In this document: one piece after another, positions 27,661 to 36,024 of the stretch | Position numbering within the stretch: the stretch's first letter is position 1 | How the letters are laid out: every line of letters starts with the position of its first letter | Source: Rikenellaceae bacterium | GTDB taxonomy: Bacteria; Bacteroidota; Bacteroidia; Bacteroidales; Rikenellaceae | Direction: 5' to 3' | DNA: 64,000 nucleotides | Assembly: GCA_015059735.1 (NCBI GenBank) | Contig: SUZX01000001.1 | Coordinates: forward strand, 1 to 64,000 | Position numbers and translations under genes: made by a program | The notes under the pieces: model-generated | Seen by the model: the letters and a program-made list of their open reading frames with translations, nothing else | The model's database searches: none | Told to the model about the DNA's origin: nothing

Positions 27661-28449
27661 ATGCGACTGATTATCGAAGAATCACAAGAGAAAGCCGGCC
27701 GTTGGGCTGCCAACTACATTGTCGATCAGATTAATAAAAAACAGGCTGCCGGTGGCACTTTTGTATTGGGACTGCCTACGGGATCTACTCCATTGAATAC
27801 CTACAAAGAATTGATTGCGTTGAATAAAGCCGGAAAGGTTTCGTTTAAAAATGTCATCACTTTTAACATGGACGAATATATCGGTCTGCCAGAGGAACAC
27901 CCCGAAAGCTACCATTCGTTCATGTGGAACAACTTCTTCAAACATATCGACATCAACCCCGAAAATGTAAATATTCTCAATGGCAATGCTGCTGATTTGC
28001 AGAAAGAGTGCGAAGAGTACGAAGAGAAGATTCGTCGGGCAGGAGGTATCGATCTCTTCATGGGAGGTGTCGGTGAGGATGGCCATTTAGCTTTCAATGA
28101 GCCGTTTTCGTCGCTCCAATCGCGTACCCGTGTGAAGACCTTGACCTATGATACATTGGTCGTAAACTCGCGTTTCTTTGATAACGATGTCAACAAAGTT
28201 CCCAAACGGGCATTGACTGTCGGTGTTGCAACTGTTCTTTCCGCCAAAGAGGTGCTGATTCTTGCTTTCGGCCATAAGAAGGCACGTGCGTTGCAACAAT
28301 GTGTCGAAGGCCCTTATTCTCATGTCTATACGGTTTCAGCTCTGCAAGCACATCCTCACGGTATCGTTGTGTGCGATGAGGCTGCTACCGTTGAATTGAA
28401 AGTCGGCACTTATCGCTATTTTAAAGATATCGAGAAAGATAATCTTTGA
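27661..28449 (+). CDS. nagB: Glucosamine-6-phosphate deaminase
   Basis: A 262-residue enzyme converting glucosamine-6-phosphate to fructose-6-phosphate and ammonia. All catalytic residues are in place: Asp71 in FNMDEYIGL, Asp140, His142 and Glu147 in [13 protein letters not shown]. It is the last gene of the operon, 25 bp after the fusion paralogue, and is followed by a strong terminator. With manA it channels both N-glycan sugars to fructose-6-phosphate. Confidence 0.96.
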   Translation: MRLIIEESQEKAGRWAANYIVDQINKKQAAGGTFVLGLPTGSTPLNTYKELIALNKAGKVSFKNVITFNMDEYIGLPEEHPESYHSFMWNNFFKHIDINPENVNILNGNAADLQKECEEYEEKIRRAGGIDLFMGGVGEDGHLAFNEPFSSLQSRTRVKTLTYDTLVVNSRFFDNDVNKVPKRALTVGVATVLSAKEVLILAFGHKKARALQQCVEGPYSHVYTVSALQAHPHGIVVCDEAATVELKVGTYRYFKDIEKDNL

Positions 28450-28471
28450 TTCGAACAATGCGAATAAAAAT

Positions 28472-28503
28472 GAATCCCCCTCGGAAATTTCCGAGGGGGA
28501 TTC
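28472..28503. terminator. Bidirectional terminator
   Basis: Perfect 16-bp inverted repeat with arms GAATCCCCCTCGGAAA and TTTCCGAGGGGGATTC and no spacer, between nagB and the convergent lipoprotein gene. Confidence 0.88.
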
Positions 28504-28521
28504 TTCGAACTCTACTAATCT

Positions 28522-29376
28522 CTAAATAATATCGTTCGTTATATATAATTCAAGCACTCCGATTTCGTCGATTGCGAAATAGGTAGGGGCAGTTATACCC
28601 CATTCGTTTGCATCGTTTGTGTCAATCGTGAAAGTTACCTTATCCACAATTCCAAGCGGACGCAGATCTACAAATTGCCATCCTTCGGCGGACTTTCCTC
28701 TTTCTATCAGTTGGCAACGTACCTCTCCTGTTTCGCTTCCGTTTCGCCAACCGGTCACTACCACCGTATAATAGTAATCACTCATTTCAACGTTTTGGGG
28801 CTGATGGGTATAAGTCAGAGAGGTGTTGGCTAAATAACAGTGGCAGAACTCTGTCGGCACGCCTGTCTCTATGGTTGGAATGGCATAACCTCCGCTGTAA
28901 GTATCTACATAGCCGATTGCAAATATATTGGATGCACAAGCTCCTTTCGAAGCTCTTACAGCAAACTGATTGTTATAATTCATCTCGGTCGCTGTCGTAT
29001 CGTAGTTTGCCGATAGTACGAATCCGCTCCAATAGTCTCCCCATGTCGAAGAGTAGTAGCCGCCGAACTTAATCCTTCCGTTGTTTGTTGTAAACAACGG
29101 CGAATTGTAACTGCCGTCAGCTTCGAGGTAGTTGGCATAATCGGCAAAACTTTTGACCCAATAGATGTTTTTGTGTGTTCCGGCTGTGCTGTTGCCAACC
29201 AATACGGCGTCGCCCAGTACCACGCTGCTACCTGCTGGATCTCGCATTGCCTCCGAGGACTCGAAAGAGATTGTTTCTATGGGTATCGAGGGACATGTAA
29301 CCCAATTATTTGTTTTGTCATCGGCGCAGGATACTAAACCTATTGCTGCCGCCCAAAAGAGAAAAAGTTTCTTCAT
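28522..29376 (-). CDS. DUF4465 lipoprotein under B12 riboswitch control
   Basis: A 284-residue lipoprotein (lipobox GLVSC, Cys about 17). It has the DUF4465 jelly-roll pattern: ISFESSE, WGDYWSGFVLSANYD, NQFAV, and a C-terminal FAIDEIGVLEL. It is the only gene downstream of a cobalamin riboswitch and terminator hairpin, so a role in corrinoid capture at the cell surface is strongly implied. Gut Bacteroidetes have B12-binding surface lipoproteins (BtuG, BtuH). I think BtuH belongs to this DUF but cannot verify it here. No BtuB receptor or BtuFCD gene lies in the window. Confidence 0.82.
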   Translation of the reverse strand: MKKLFLFWAAAIGLVSCADDKTNNWVTCPSIPIETISFESSEAMRDPAGSSVVLGDAVLVGNSTAGTHKNIYWVKSFADYANYLEADGSYNSPLFTTNNGRIKFGGYYSSTWGDYWSGFVLSANYDTTATEMNYNNQFAVRASKGACASNIFAIGYVDTYSGGYAIPTIETGVPTEFCHCYLANTSLTYTHQPQNVEMSDYYYTVVVTGWRNGSETGEVRCQLIERGKSAEGWQFVDLRPLGIVDKVTFTIDTNDANEWGITAPTYFAIDEIGVLELYITNDII

Positions 29377-29401
29377 AGTAATATACCATTAAATAAAAAA
29401 T

Positions 29402-29424
29402 CGATCCCGAGATCTCCGGAATCG
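29402..29424 (-). terminator. Riboswitch expression-platform terminator
   Basis: On the minus strand CGATTCC / GGGATCG form a stem across GGAGATCTC, followed by ATTTTTTATTT, ending about 25 nt before the lipoprotein ATG. This fits a transcriptional off-switch for the cobalamin riboswitch. Confidence 0.7.
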
Positions 29425-29524
29425 AATCTTCCTCTTTTCGTCTCATGTGGTCCTCGACCTGCTGTCGTCTTTGTGCCGACAAGTCCGAGATGCTCCGTTC
29501 ACCGCAGATGCGCTCGAAAAAAGA

Positions 29525-29712
29525 GATCCTTCTTCCGGAAGGTGCAAAGGCAGGTCTTCTGGCTTATTCCGGTCACATCGCCTTCCCGATCAGCAGATCA
29601 GTGGCATCTTTGAGTGACACGATTTGGAACTTACAGCAGCGGGAACTGCTGCCGATTTTCACGGCATTCCCTTTTCATCGCAGGGGCTTTTACCCTTCGC
29701 GCGAACCTTTAC
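29525..29712 (-). promoter_or_regulatory. Cobalamin riboswitch
   Basis: Read on the minus strand, the aptamer shows the classic elements in order: AAAAGGGAATGCCGTGAAAA, CGGCAGCAGTTCCCGC, CTGCTGTAAG, the B12 box GATGCCACTG, and the closing AATAAGCCAGAAGACCTGCC near 29550. It controls the DUF4465 lipoprotein gene downstream through the terminator at 29402-29424. End coordinates are approximate. Confidence 0.93.
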
Positions 29713-29717
29713 GAATG

Positions 29718-29725
29718 CAAAGTTA
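29718..29725 (-). promoter_or_regulatory. -7 box of the riboswitch transcript
   Basis: Minus-strand TAACTTTG, a perfect TAnnTTTG, immediately upstream of the riboswitch aptamer. Confidence 0.6.
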
Positions 29726-29779
29726 AGAAAAAAAATCGTATCTTTACCCCCGCAAACAAAATTTTTGTTGATAAATATT

Positions 29780-30661
29780 ATGAAACATGCATATGTATTC
29801 CCCGGGCAGGGGGCGCAAGCCGTCGGCATGGGAAAAGATCTTTACGACAACGTGCCGGAGGCCAAAGAACTCTTTGAAAAAGCGAATGAGATTCTCGGCT
29901 TCCGTATTACGGATATTATGTTCTCCGGTACCGATGAGGAGTTGAAACAAACCCGCGTCACACAACCTGCCGTTTTCCTGCATTCGGTTATTTTGGCCAA
30001 AGTGCTTGGCGTTACTCCCGATGCCGTTGCCGGCCATTCGTTGGGCGAATTTTCGGCATTGGTTGTTGCGGGAGCACTCTCTTTTGAAGATGGCTTGAAG
30101 TTGGTTTTCAAACGTGCTATGGCCATGCAGGCCGCATGCGAAACCCAAGCTGGTACGATGGCTGCCATCCTTGGCATGGAGGATCAAGCGGTTGAAGAGA
30201 TCTGCAATTCGATCGAAGGTGTTGTTGTCGCCGCCAATTATAACTGTCCGGGACAACTTGTCATTTCGGGTGCGGTCGAGGCGGTCGATGCCGTTTGCGA
30301 AAAAGCAAAGGCGGCAGGTGCTCGTCGTGCCATGCGACTTGCTGTTGGTGGAGCATTCCATTCACCGCTTATGGAGCCAGCTCGTCAAGAGTTGGAAAAG
30401 GCCATTGCCGAGGCTCCGTTCCAGACGCCGAGTTGTCCGATATACCAAAATGTCGATGCGAAACCCTACACCGATCCTTCGGCAATCAAAGCCAATTTGA
30501 TCGCTCAACTTACAGCCCCCGTGCGTTGGACTTATATCGTTCGTGAGATGTTGGCAGATGGAGTAATGGAGTTCACCGAACTTGGCTCGGGTACTGTACT
30601 TCAAGGTCTTGTTAAGAAGGTTAGTGCCGAGGTGGTTGTTGAGTCGAAATCATCGCTGTAA
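29780..30661 (+). CDS. fabD: Malonyl-CoA:ACP transacylase
   Basis: A 293-residue enzyme that loads malonyl groups onto acyl carrier protein for fatty-acid synthesis. Motifs: YVFPGQGAQAVGMG at the N-terminus, the nucleophile Ser in VAGHSLGEFSAL, RAMAMQ, and GAFHSPLM with the catalytic His. The open frame extends back to 29624 through the riboswitch region; ATG 29780 (MKHAYVFPGQ) is the family start. It is divergent from the B12-controlled gene and followed by a terminator. Confidence 0.95.
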   Translation: MKHAYVFPGQGAQAVGMGKDLYDNVPEAKELFEKANEILGFRITDIMFSGTDEELKQTRVTQPAVFLHSVILAKVLGVTPDAVAGHSLGEFSALVVAGALSFEDGLKLVFKRAMAMQAACETQAGTMAAILGMEDQAVEEICNSIEGVVVAANYNCPGQLVISGAVEAVDAVCEKAKAAGARRAMRLAVGGAFHSPLMEPARQELEKAIAEAPFQTPSCPIYQNVDAKPYTDPSAIKANLIAQLTAPVRWTYIVREMLADGVMEFTELGSGTVLQGLVKKVSAEVVVESKSSL

Positions 30662-30681
30662 CAGCCTAAAAATATTGCTTT

Positions 30682-30710
30682 GTGAATGCTTTGTAAATCA
30701 AGGCATTCAC
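30682..30710 (+). terminator. fabD terminator
   Basis: 12-bp stem GTGAATGCTTTG / CAAGGCATTCAC (one G-T pair), 5-nt loop, then eight T residues. Confidence 0.92.
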
Positions 30711-30766
30711 TTTTTTTTGATCTGCATGAGAAGATTTTCTGTAAAATTTAACAAATTAAAGCTTAG

Positions 30767-30803
30767 TTTGTAAATAATATTTGTATATTTGTAAATAAAT
30801 TTG
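30767..30803 (+). promoter_or_regulatory. Promoter and direct repeats before the ROK repressor
   Basis: TTTGTAAATAA occurs at 30767-30777 and 30788-30798, exactly 21 bp apart (two helical turns). Two perfect -7 boxes, TATATTTG (30784-30791) and TAAATTTG (30796-30803), overlap the repeats. The layout fits autoregulation by the downstream repressor. Confidence 0.55.
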
Positions 30804-30820
30804 AAAAACAAATAGAGAAA

Positions 30821-32050
30821 ATGACTTCGCTTACAGAATTCTTTAATAAGCCCGAAGACGATGCCTTAAAGGGAATCTCTTATAAAAATAACATTATCAA
30901 ACGCAATATCATTGCCTATATGGCGGTGAACGGCGAATCCACACTCTCGGAACTCACTAAGGAGTTGCATATCAGTGTCCCTACCATTACAAAACTAGTC
31001 CAAGAGTTGGTCGAAGAGAATATCGTGACAGATTTGGGAAAAGTGGAAACCCCGGGAGGCCGTCGCCCCAATATCTTCGGATTGGCCAATTCGGCCATCT
31101 ACTTTGCCGGTGTGAGCGTGGGACGTGATAACATGCAGTTCCTGATTACAGATCTGCAAAATAACATCATTGTCGAAAAGACCGACCGGACCTTTGAATT
31201 ATTGGATCGTCCGCAATGTTTGGAGCATATCTGCGCTAATATCGAGACCTTTGTTAATACCTGTGGTATTGATCGCAATAAAATCCTCGGATTGGGAGTC
31301 TGTATGACAGGTCGTGTGAATCCAGATACGGGACGCAGTTACAGATATTTTACATCCAGCGAACAATCGTTGCGTGAAATTCTTGAAGAGCGCATCGGGA
31401 TTCGCGTATTGTTTGAGAACGATACTCGTGCACGGTGCTATGCCGAGTACAATTGCGGAAAATTGAAAGACGAGAGCAATGTGCTCTATCTTCATATGGG
31501 ACGAGGTATTGCCATCGGTATCGTGATTGATGGCCAGCTCTATTACGGAAAGAGTGGCTTTGCCGGAGAATTTGGTCATATCCCGTTTTTTGACAACGAA
31601 GTCATCTGTTCGTGTGGTAAGAAAGGATGCCTCGAAACCGAAGTGTCGGGTATCGCACTCGAAGAGAAAATGTGCCGCATGATTGAGAACGGAGTCAATA
31701 CCATTCTCAAAGAGAAATACGATCTCCAAAAAACCATCCATGTTGATGACATCATTGCAGCTGCCAAAAACGATGATAATCTCTCGATCGAGTTGATCGA
31801 AGAGGCCGGTGAAAAGATCGGCAAGGCGGTGGCATTCTTGATCAATACGTTTAATCCCGAAACGGTGATTGTCGGAGGAAACTTAGCTGAGGCAGGTGAT
31901 TATATCATGTTACCTCTCAAATCCTCTACCAACAAATATTCACTCAGTTTGGTGTATAAAGATACCAAATTCCGCCTTTCGAAGATGCCCAAGAACACCA
32001 GCGCATGGGGTGTGGCTATGCTTATCCGTAATAATGTCATCGGGCTTTGA
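30821..32050 (+). CDS. ROK family transcriptional repressor (NagC-like)
   Basis: A 409-residue regulator with an N-terminal winged helix (TLSELTKELHISVPTITKLV near residues 40-60) and a ROK sugar-binding domain carrying the zinc motif CSCGKKGCLE near residue 268. The sugar-site block GFAGEFGHIP is present. It lies about 2.4 kb from nagB on the same strand, so control of amino-sugar or mannose genes is a fair inference. Its stop codon overlaps the TTG start of the following acetyltransferase gene. Confidence 0.88.
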   Translation: MTSLTEFFNKPEDDALKGISYKNNIIKRNIIAYMAVNGESTLSELTKELHISVPTITKLVQELVEENIVTDLGKVETPGGRRPNIFGLANSAIYFAGVSVGRDNMQFLITDLQNNIIVEKTDRTFELLDRPQCLEHICANIETFVNTCGIDRNKILGLGVCMTGRVNPDTGRSYRYFTSSEQSLREILEERIGIRVLFENDTRARCYAEYNCGKLKDESNVLYLHMGRGIAIGIVIDGQLYYGKSGFAGEFGHIPFFDNEVICSCGKKGCLETEVSGIALEEKMCRMIENGVNTILKEKYDLQKTIHVDDIIAAAKNDDNLSIELIEEAGEKIGKAVAFLINTFNPETVIVGGNLAEAGDYIMLPLKSSTNKYSLSLVYKDTKFRLSKMPKNTSAWGVAMLIRNNVIGL

Positions 32051-32574
32051 TCAATCTCGAAGGTAATACAATCCGGTTGCGGGCTGTCGAGCCTGCGGAT
32101 ATCGATACGATGTACCGTTGGGAAAACGATCCGTCGGTATGGCGTGTGAGTGGTACAACCGTGCCTTTCTCGCGTGCCATGCTCCAACGTTTCTTGGAGG
32201 AGCAGCGTTATGATATTTTCCAAAGCCGCCAGTTGCGGTTGATCATCGAAACCCTTGCCGACCATCGTTCTGTCGGCACACTCGACCTCTTCGAATTCGA
32301 TCCGCTTGCCTGCCGTGCAGGTGTAGGGATCTTGATTTATAGCCCCGAAGATCGTGGTCGTGGCTATGCCGCCGATGCGTTGGTGGTGTTGTCCGAATAT
32401 GCCCGTAAAACCTTGCGTCTGCATCAATTGTGGTGCGATGTCGGAGCCGAAAATCCCGCAAGCCTCGCATTGTTCCGTCGTGCCGGTTTTGTTGAGATCG
32501 GTATCAAACGCGATTGGCAATGGTCTCCTGATGGCTATACCGACGAAATCATGATGCAGAAGATCTTGGAGTAA
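32047..32574 (+). CDS. GNAT family N-acetyltransferase (TTG start)
   Basis: A 175-residue acetyltransferase of the RimJ/RimL type. Acetyl-CoA-binding motif A appears as EDRGRGYAADAL, with ENPASLALFRRAGFVEIG near the C-terminus. The start is TTG at 32047, overlapping the ROK stop by 3 nt (TTGA); the residues that follow (INLEGNTIRLRAVEP) match the normal family N-terminus, so a later ATG would remove a conserved strand. The substrate, a small molecule or a protein N-terminus, is unknown. Confidence 0.82.
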   Translation: MINLEGNTIRLRAVEPADIDTMYRWENDPSVWRVSGTTVPFSRAMLQRFLEEQRYDIFQSRQLRLIIETLADHRSVGTLDLFEFDPLACRAGVGILIYSPEDRGRGYAADALVVLSEYARKTLRLHQLWCDVGAENPASLALFRRAGFVEIGIKRDWQWSPDGYTDEIMMQKILE

Positions 32575-32627
32575 ACGAAATAAATCTCATAAATGTATTT
32601 TGATAGCAAATAATCCAAAACTTTTGT

Positions 32628-32635
32628 TACCTTTG
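32628..32635 (+). promoter_or_regulatory. -7 box before the 95-aa gene
   Basis: TACCTTTG, a perfect TAnnTTTG, 28 bp before the ATG at 32664. A TTTG at 32599-32602 is 25 bp upstream, longer than the usual spacing. Confidence 0.55.
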
Positions 32636-32663
32636 CAGTTAGATAAACTAAAAACTTAAAATA

Positions 32664-32951
32664 ATGGCAAATTTACGTGTTTTGAAAAAAGAGATCGACT
32701 ACCGTCTTGAAGAGGTGGTATTCGATTGTGATATGGCGATCTGTTTCCAACCTTCCAAAGAGAAGGAGATCTTCGAAGTTATGCAAGAGGCTGTCGCTGT
32801 GCGCAATTCACTCTATGCGAAGGCAATGAATCCTGCCGAGCCGCACAATCGCTCGTTGGTTCGTAAACACTATGCAGCACTGCGTACCGAGATGATTGCT
32901 GCCTATGGCGAGTTGTTCGAGAAATTGAGCAAAATCAACGAGGTAAAATAA
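32664..32951 (+). CDS. Conserved small protein, unknown function
   Basis: A 95-residue soluble protein (MANLRVLKKEIDYRLEEVVF...), predicted mostly helical, with no signal peptide or metal motif. Proteins like this seem to be widespread in Bacteroidetes as unnamed short ORFs. It has its own -7 box and its own strong terminator, so it is a monocistronic gene. No function is proposed. Confidence 0.75.
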   Translation: MANLRVLKKEIDYRLEEVVFDCDMAICFQPSKEKEIFEVMQEAVAVRNSLYAKAMNPAEPHNRSLVRKHYAALRTEMIAAYGELFEKLSKINEVK

Positions 32952-32975
32952 CGATTATCCGATAGGGTAGCACAT

Positions 32976-33015
32976 GTATAACGGCCGGCTCATTGCAATG
33001 AGCCGGCCGTTATAC
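32976..33015. terminator. Bidirectional terminator
   Basis: Perfect palindrome with 20-bp arms centred at 32995/32996 (core ACGGCCGGCTCATT), between convergent genes. It also closes the zinc-transporter operon on the minus strand. Confidence 0.9.
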
Positions 33016-33022
33016 TATATCT

Positions 33023-33796
33023 CTATTCGTGCTCACAACAACACCCGTCGCCCGGGTGATGTTCCAAAACGGTGTGGGGAATATGGCCGTGCGAAACCAC
33101 CTGAATAGGGCAGTCGTAGTTGCGCAATTGCTCTTCGGTCAGTATATTCGAACGGTGGCGGTGAACATGTCGATTGACACATACAATCTCCTTGACCAAG
33201 CTGGTTATTGTGCCCACGTCGTGTGAGACCATAACGATTGCCATCTGCTCGTTTAAGTTGTGTAATGTCTGATAGAGTTCGTGTTCGAATTTGTTGTCAA
33301 CGAAATTAGTCGGCTCGTCGAGTATCAGCAGACGTGGTGCAGAAATTACCGCACGACACAACAACGCCCGCTGCATCTGCCCGCCAGAAACTTCGCCGAC
33401 AGGATGATGTGCAACCTCTGCAAGACCTACGGTTTCAAGTAGTTCGAGTGCTTTGTGCTGATCCGGTTTCGAATATCTATTGAAAAAACGACTCCCTCCT
33501 TGCAATCCGGAGAGTACCACTTCGAATAGCGATATCGGAAAGGCGCGGTCAAAGTTCGAAATTTGTGGCATGTAGCCGATCAGACGCTCTTTCCCCCGAA
33601 AAAGCTGTGGCGATAGTGTGATTTTTCCGGTATGTGGAACACTCCCGAGAATTGCTTTTACGAGGGTTGTTTTACCACCGCCATTCGGACCGATCACTCC
33701 CAAAAAATCTTTGTCTGCGATCTCTAAATCAACGTGTCGCAACGCCTCATAACCATCGTAAGCGACACTTACATTCTCTAATGTTACCAGATTCAT
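33023..33796 (-). CDS. Metal (zinc/manganese) ABC transporter ATPase
   Basis: A 257-residue ABC ATPase of the ZnuC/MntB type. Walker A GPNGGGKTT near residue 36, Q-loop MPQISNFD, signature VSGGQMQRAL, Walker B LLILDEPTN and switch His in VMVSHDVG. The C-terminus is rich in His and Cys (HPGDGCCCEHE), fitting a metal-linked system. It overlaps the upstream substrate-binding gene by 4 nt (ATGA). The gene runs into a strong terminator and no permease follows. Confidence 0.88.
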   Translation of the reverse strand: MNLVTLENVSVAYDGYEALRHVDLEIADKDFLGVIGPNGGGKTTLVKAILGSVPHTGKITLSPQLFRGKERLIGYMPQISNFDRAFPISLFEVVLSGLQGGSRFFNRYSKPDQHKALELLETVGLAEVAHHPVGEVSGGQMQRALLCRAVISAPRLLILDEPTNFVDNKFEHELYQTLHNLNEQMAIVMVSHDVGTITSLVKEIVCVNRHVHRHRSNILTEEQLRNYDCPIQVVSHGHIPHTVLEHHPGDGCCCEHE

Positions 33797-34653
33797 TGTC
33801 CTAAGATCAGGCTTGTTATCTCTTGAATGTTGGCGATCACATCTTCGCGCAGAGGATCCAATTGAACTGCCTCTGCCGCAATATCTTTGGCAATAATCTC
33901 AACGCTCGATGCAGGAAATTGACTTTGATAAAAAATACGTTTTACCCTATCGTTACGTGCCTGATCGATTAGCTCGGCTAACCGTTTCGCCGACGGTTCT
34001 TTCCCATCTTGTTCTATGGCAACCTGATCTATCCCATAGTCGCGTGCATAGTAGGAGAGGGCAGGGTGGTAGATGATGAAATAACGGATGTTGCTTTGCG
34101 TAATCTGTTGGCTCACTGTTTGGTCGAGTTGTTGTAACCTGTTTTGCAACGCATCATGATTGGCAGTGTATCTTGCCGAGTCTGGATAGATGCGGTGAAT
34201 TGCTTCATAAGCATTGCGAGCCATCTGTTGTAACGCTTTTGGGGCGGTCCAAACATGTGGATCAATGCCATGATGCTGGTGGCCATGTTCGTGGTTGTGG
34301 CTACAATGCGAACAACTGCCAGCAATCAACTCAATCCCCTTGCTCAAATTGACAATGCGTTGTTGATCTTCCAATTTGGAGAGTAGGGCACTCTCGAAAT
34401 CAATCAATCCGACGCTGAAAATCAGTTGTGCCCGATTCAATTCGATGAATTGACGCGGTGTCAACTCAAATGTTTCGGGGCTGGCACCTGCTGGAACCAA
34501 CACTTCGATTGGAAAATCATCCTCCACAATGTGGCTGACAAGACTCCGTAACGGCAAGATCGAGACGTATAATTTTTGCTCATTGGCAGTAGGTTGCGAC
34601 GTGCATCCAGCTGTCATGCCGAGTATAAATAGAAAAAACAGGACTCTTCGCAC
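33793..34653 (-). CDS. Zinc ABC transporter substrate-binding lipoprotein
   Basis: A 286-residue lipoprotein (lipobox MTAGC, Cys 17) of the cluster 9 metal-binding family (ZnuA-like). It has a His-rich loop near residues 115-128 (SHCSHNHEHGHQHHG) followed by IDPHVW, and YHPALSYYARDYG later. The loop is typical of zinc-binding members. It is the middle gene of a minus-strand cluster, 31 bp after the pyruvyl-transferase-like gene and overlapping the ATPase gene. The membrane permease must lie elsewhere. Confidence 0.88.
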   Translation of the reverse strand: MRRVLFFLFILGMTAGCTSQPTANEQKLYVSILPLRSLVSHIVEDDFPIEVLVPAGASPETFELTPRQFIELNRAQLIFSVGLIDFESALLSKLEDQQRIVNLSKGIELIAGSCSHCSHNHEHGHQHHGIDPHVWTAPKALQQMARNAYEAIHRIYPDSARYTANHDALQNRLQQLDQTVSQQITQSNIRYFIIYHPALSYYARDYGIDQVAIEQDGKEPSAKRLAELIDQARNDRVKRIFYQSQFPASSVEIIAKDIAAEAVQLDPLREDVIANIQEITSLILGQ

Positions 34654-34684
34654 AAAAAATATTTTTTGATGATTAGTTATAAAT

Positions 34685-35779
34685 CTATTCGGCCAATGCT
34701 TTTTGTAAAAAATCTATGGATTGCTCTCTTAATTGGTTGAGTCGTTCATCGACCTCCTCCCAATCAATAGCTGGCAGATTTTTGAGGTCAAAATTGTCGG
34801 GCGAAACAAGTCGATTCTCCAATCCCAATGCTCCCAGCAAGGTGTTCAGCCGTGCCAAACCTCGGCTGGCATTACCTAACGTGAGGAATTCCCGATGGTT
34901 TAGGATCGAGAATACCGTGCCATGAAACGATTCTGTGACAATCATGCGGGCATCTCTAAATGTTGCCAACCACTCTTCCACCGAGAGAGCCTCGGCAGTA
35001 TCCGCCGTGAACGATTTGACTTTCAAGTTGCGTGCAGCTGCAATTTTCTCTACAAATCGTTTGTTGTTTTCTATACGCTTCTTGTTGTGTGCTTTCAAAA
35101 AGTAGGCTGCCAAAACCGGCTCGTTATCTGTCGGAATGTTTTTGCATAACTCTCCGTAGTCAGAGGCTGTGAGGAGTAGGGTAGGGTCGAGTACAGTGGT
35201 CGCCGAAACATTGAGTCGTTCGCTACATAGTTTCTCTCCGGAGCGTTCGCGAACCGAAATGGCATCGAAACGCGATGCTAATTTCCGGCAACGTTGGGTC
35301 TGCCCGAGGGAGTACTCCCATTTATCCACGCCGAACGAAGCCGCGTATGCCACCCGTCGGATCGCACAATGTTGAGCAAACCGCAGAAACATATCTTCCA
35401 AATAGTTGTTGTATTTCGGACGCCACACCTGATCGCTGCCGACAACGATAGCCTTTAACCCATATTGCTGTATCAATTCTGATTCATAGCGTGTTATGCT
35501 TTCGGTGGTGGCAATGTATTTTTTGATGAAATTTTCCATCGTTGCATTGCGTAGCCGTAGACGGGTCGGTGGTTGCTGACCAGCCGGAACTTTATTCAGC
35601 AATTTGCGTAATTTGTATTTGAGCGAATGGCGAAAATAGCGATACGATGAGTTGTGCATGATGTAGTCGATTGTTTGTGGTGTGTGCCCCAACCGACGTA
35701 ATATCTGCTGTAAAGCATAGTTTTGCAAAATGCCTCCGTAGTTTCCCAGTAATGGTTGCGTAACGATTCCTATTTTCAT
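34685..35779 (-). CDS. Polysaccharide pyruvyl transferase family protein
   Basis: A 364-residue protein with the family start MKIGIVTQPLLGNYGGILQN and the conserved VVGSDQVWRP (near residue 120), YAASFGVD, VLDPTLLL and MIVTESFHGTVFSI blocks. Members add pyruvate ketals to surface polysaccharides or act as GT-B-like transferases in capsule and exopolysaccharide synthesis. No other glycan-synthesis gene is adjacent, and it is directly followed by the zinc-transporter genes, an odd pairing. Confidence 0.85.
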   Translation of the reverse strand: MKIGIVTQPLLGNYGGILQNYALQQILRRLGHTPQTIDYIMHNSSYRYFRHSLKYKLRKLLNKVPAGQQPPTRLRLRNATMENFIKKYIATTESITRYESELIQQYGLKAIVVGSDQVWRPKYNNYLEDMFLRFAQHCAIRRVAYAASFGVDKWEYSLGQTQRCRKLASRFDAISVRERSGEKLCSERLNVSATTVLDPTLLLTASDYGELCKNIPTDNEPVLAAYFLKAHNKKRIENNKRFVEKIAAARNLKVKSFTADTAEALSVEEWLATFRDARMIVTESFHGTVFSILNHREFLTLGNASRGLARLNTLLGALGLENRLVSPDNFDLKNLPAIDWEEVDERLNQLREQSIDFLQKALAE

Positions 35780-35845
35780 CTTGTTCCGTTGTGGGTATTT
35801 CTATAATCTTATACTTATACCTTTATATATAATGGTAGCTTTGCA

Positions 35846-35853
35846 CAAAGGTA
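35846..35853 (-). promoter_or_regulatory. -7 box before the pyruvyl-transferase-like gene
   Basis: Minus-strand TACCTTTG (complement of 35846-35853), about 65 bp before the ATG at 35779. No convincing -33 element. Confidence 0.5.
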
Positions 35854-36024
35854 CGAAAAAGATTCTATTGCGTTGCTTTTAACCTCCGAAAAGTTGTCAT
35901 ACACTTAGGGTTCAATCGTATCTTAAAATGAAACATTATTTAACATAATGTAAATATTATTTCATTTAATCATTAAACCTTTCAAGAATCAATTATTTCA
36001 TAGGAGGGATTAAACTCAAAAATT

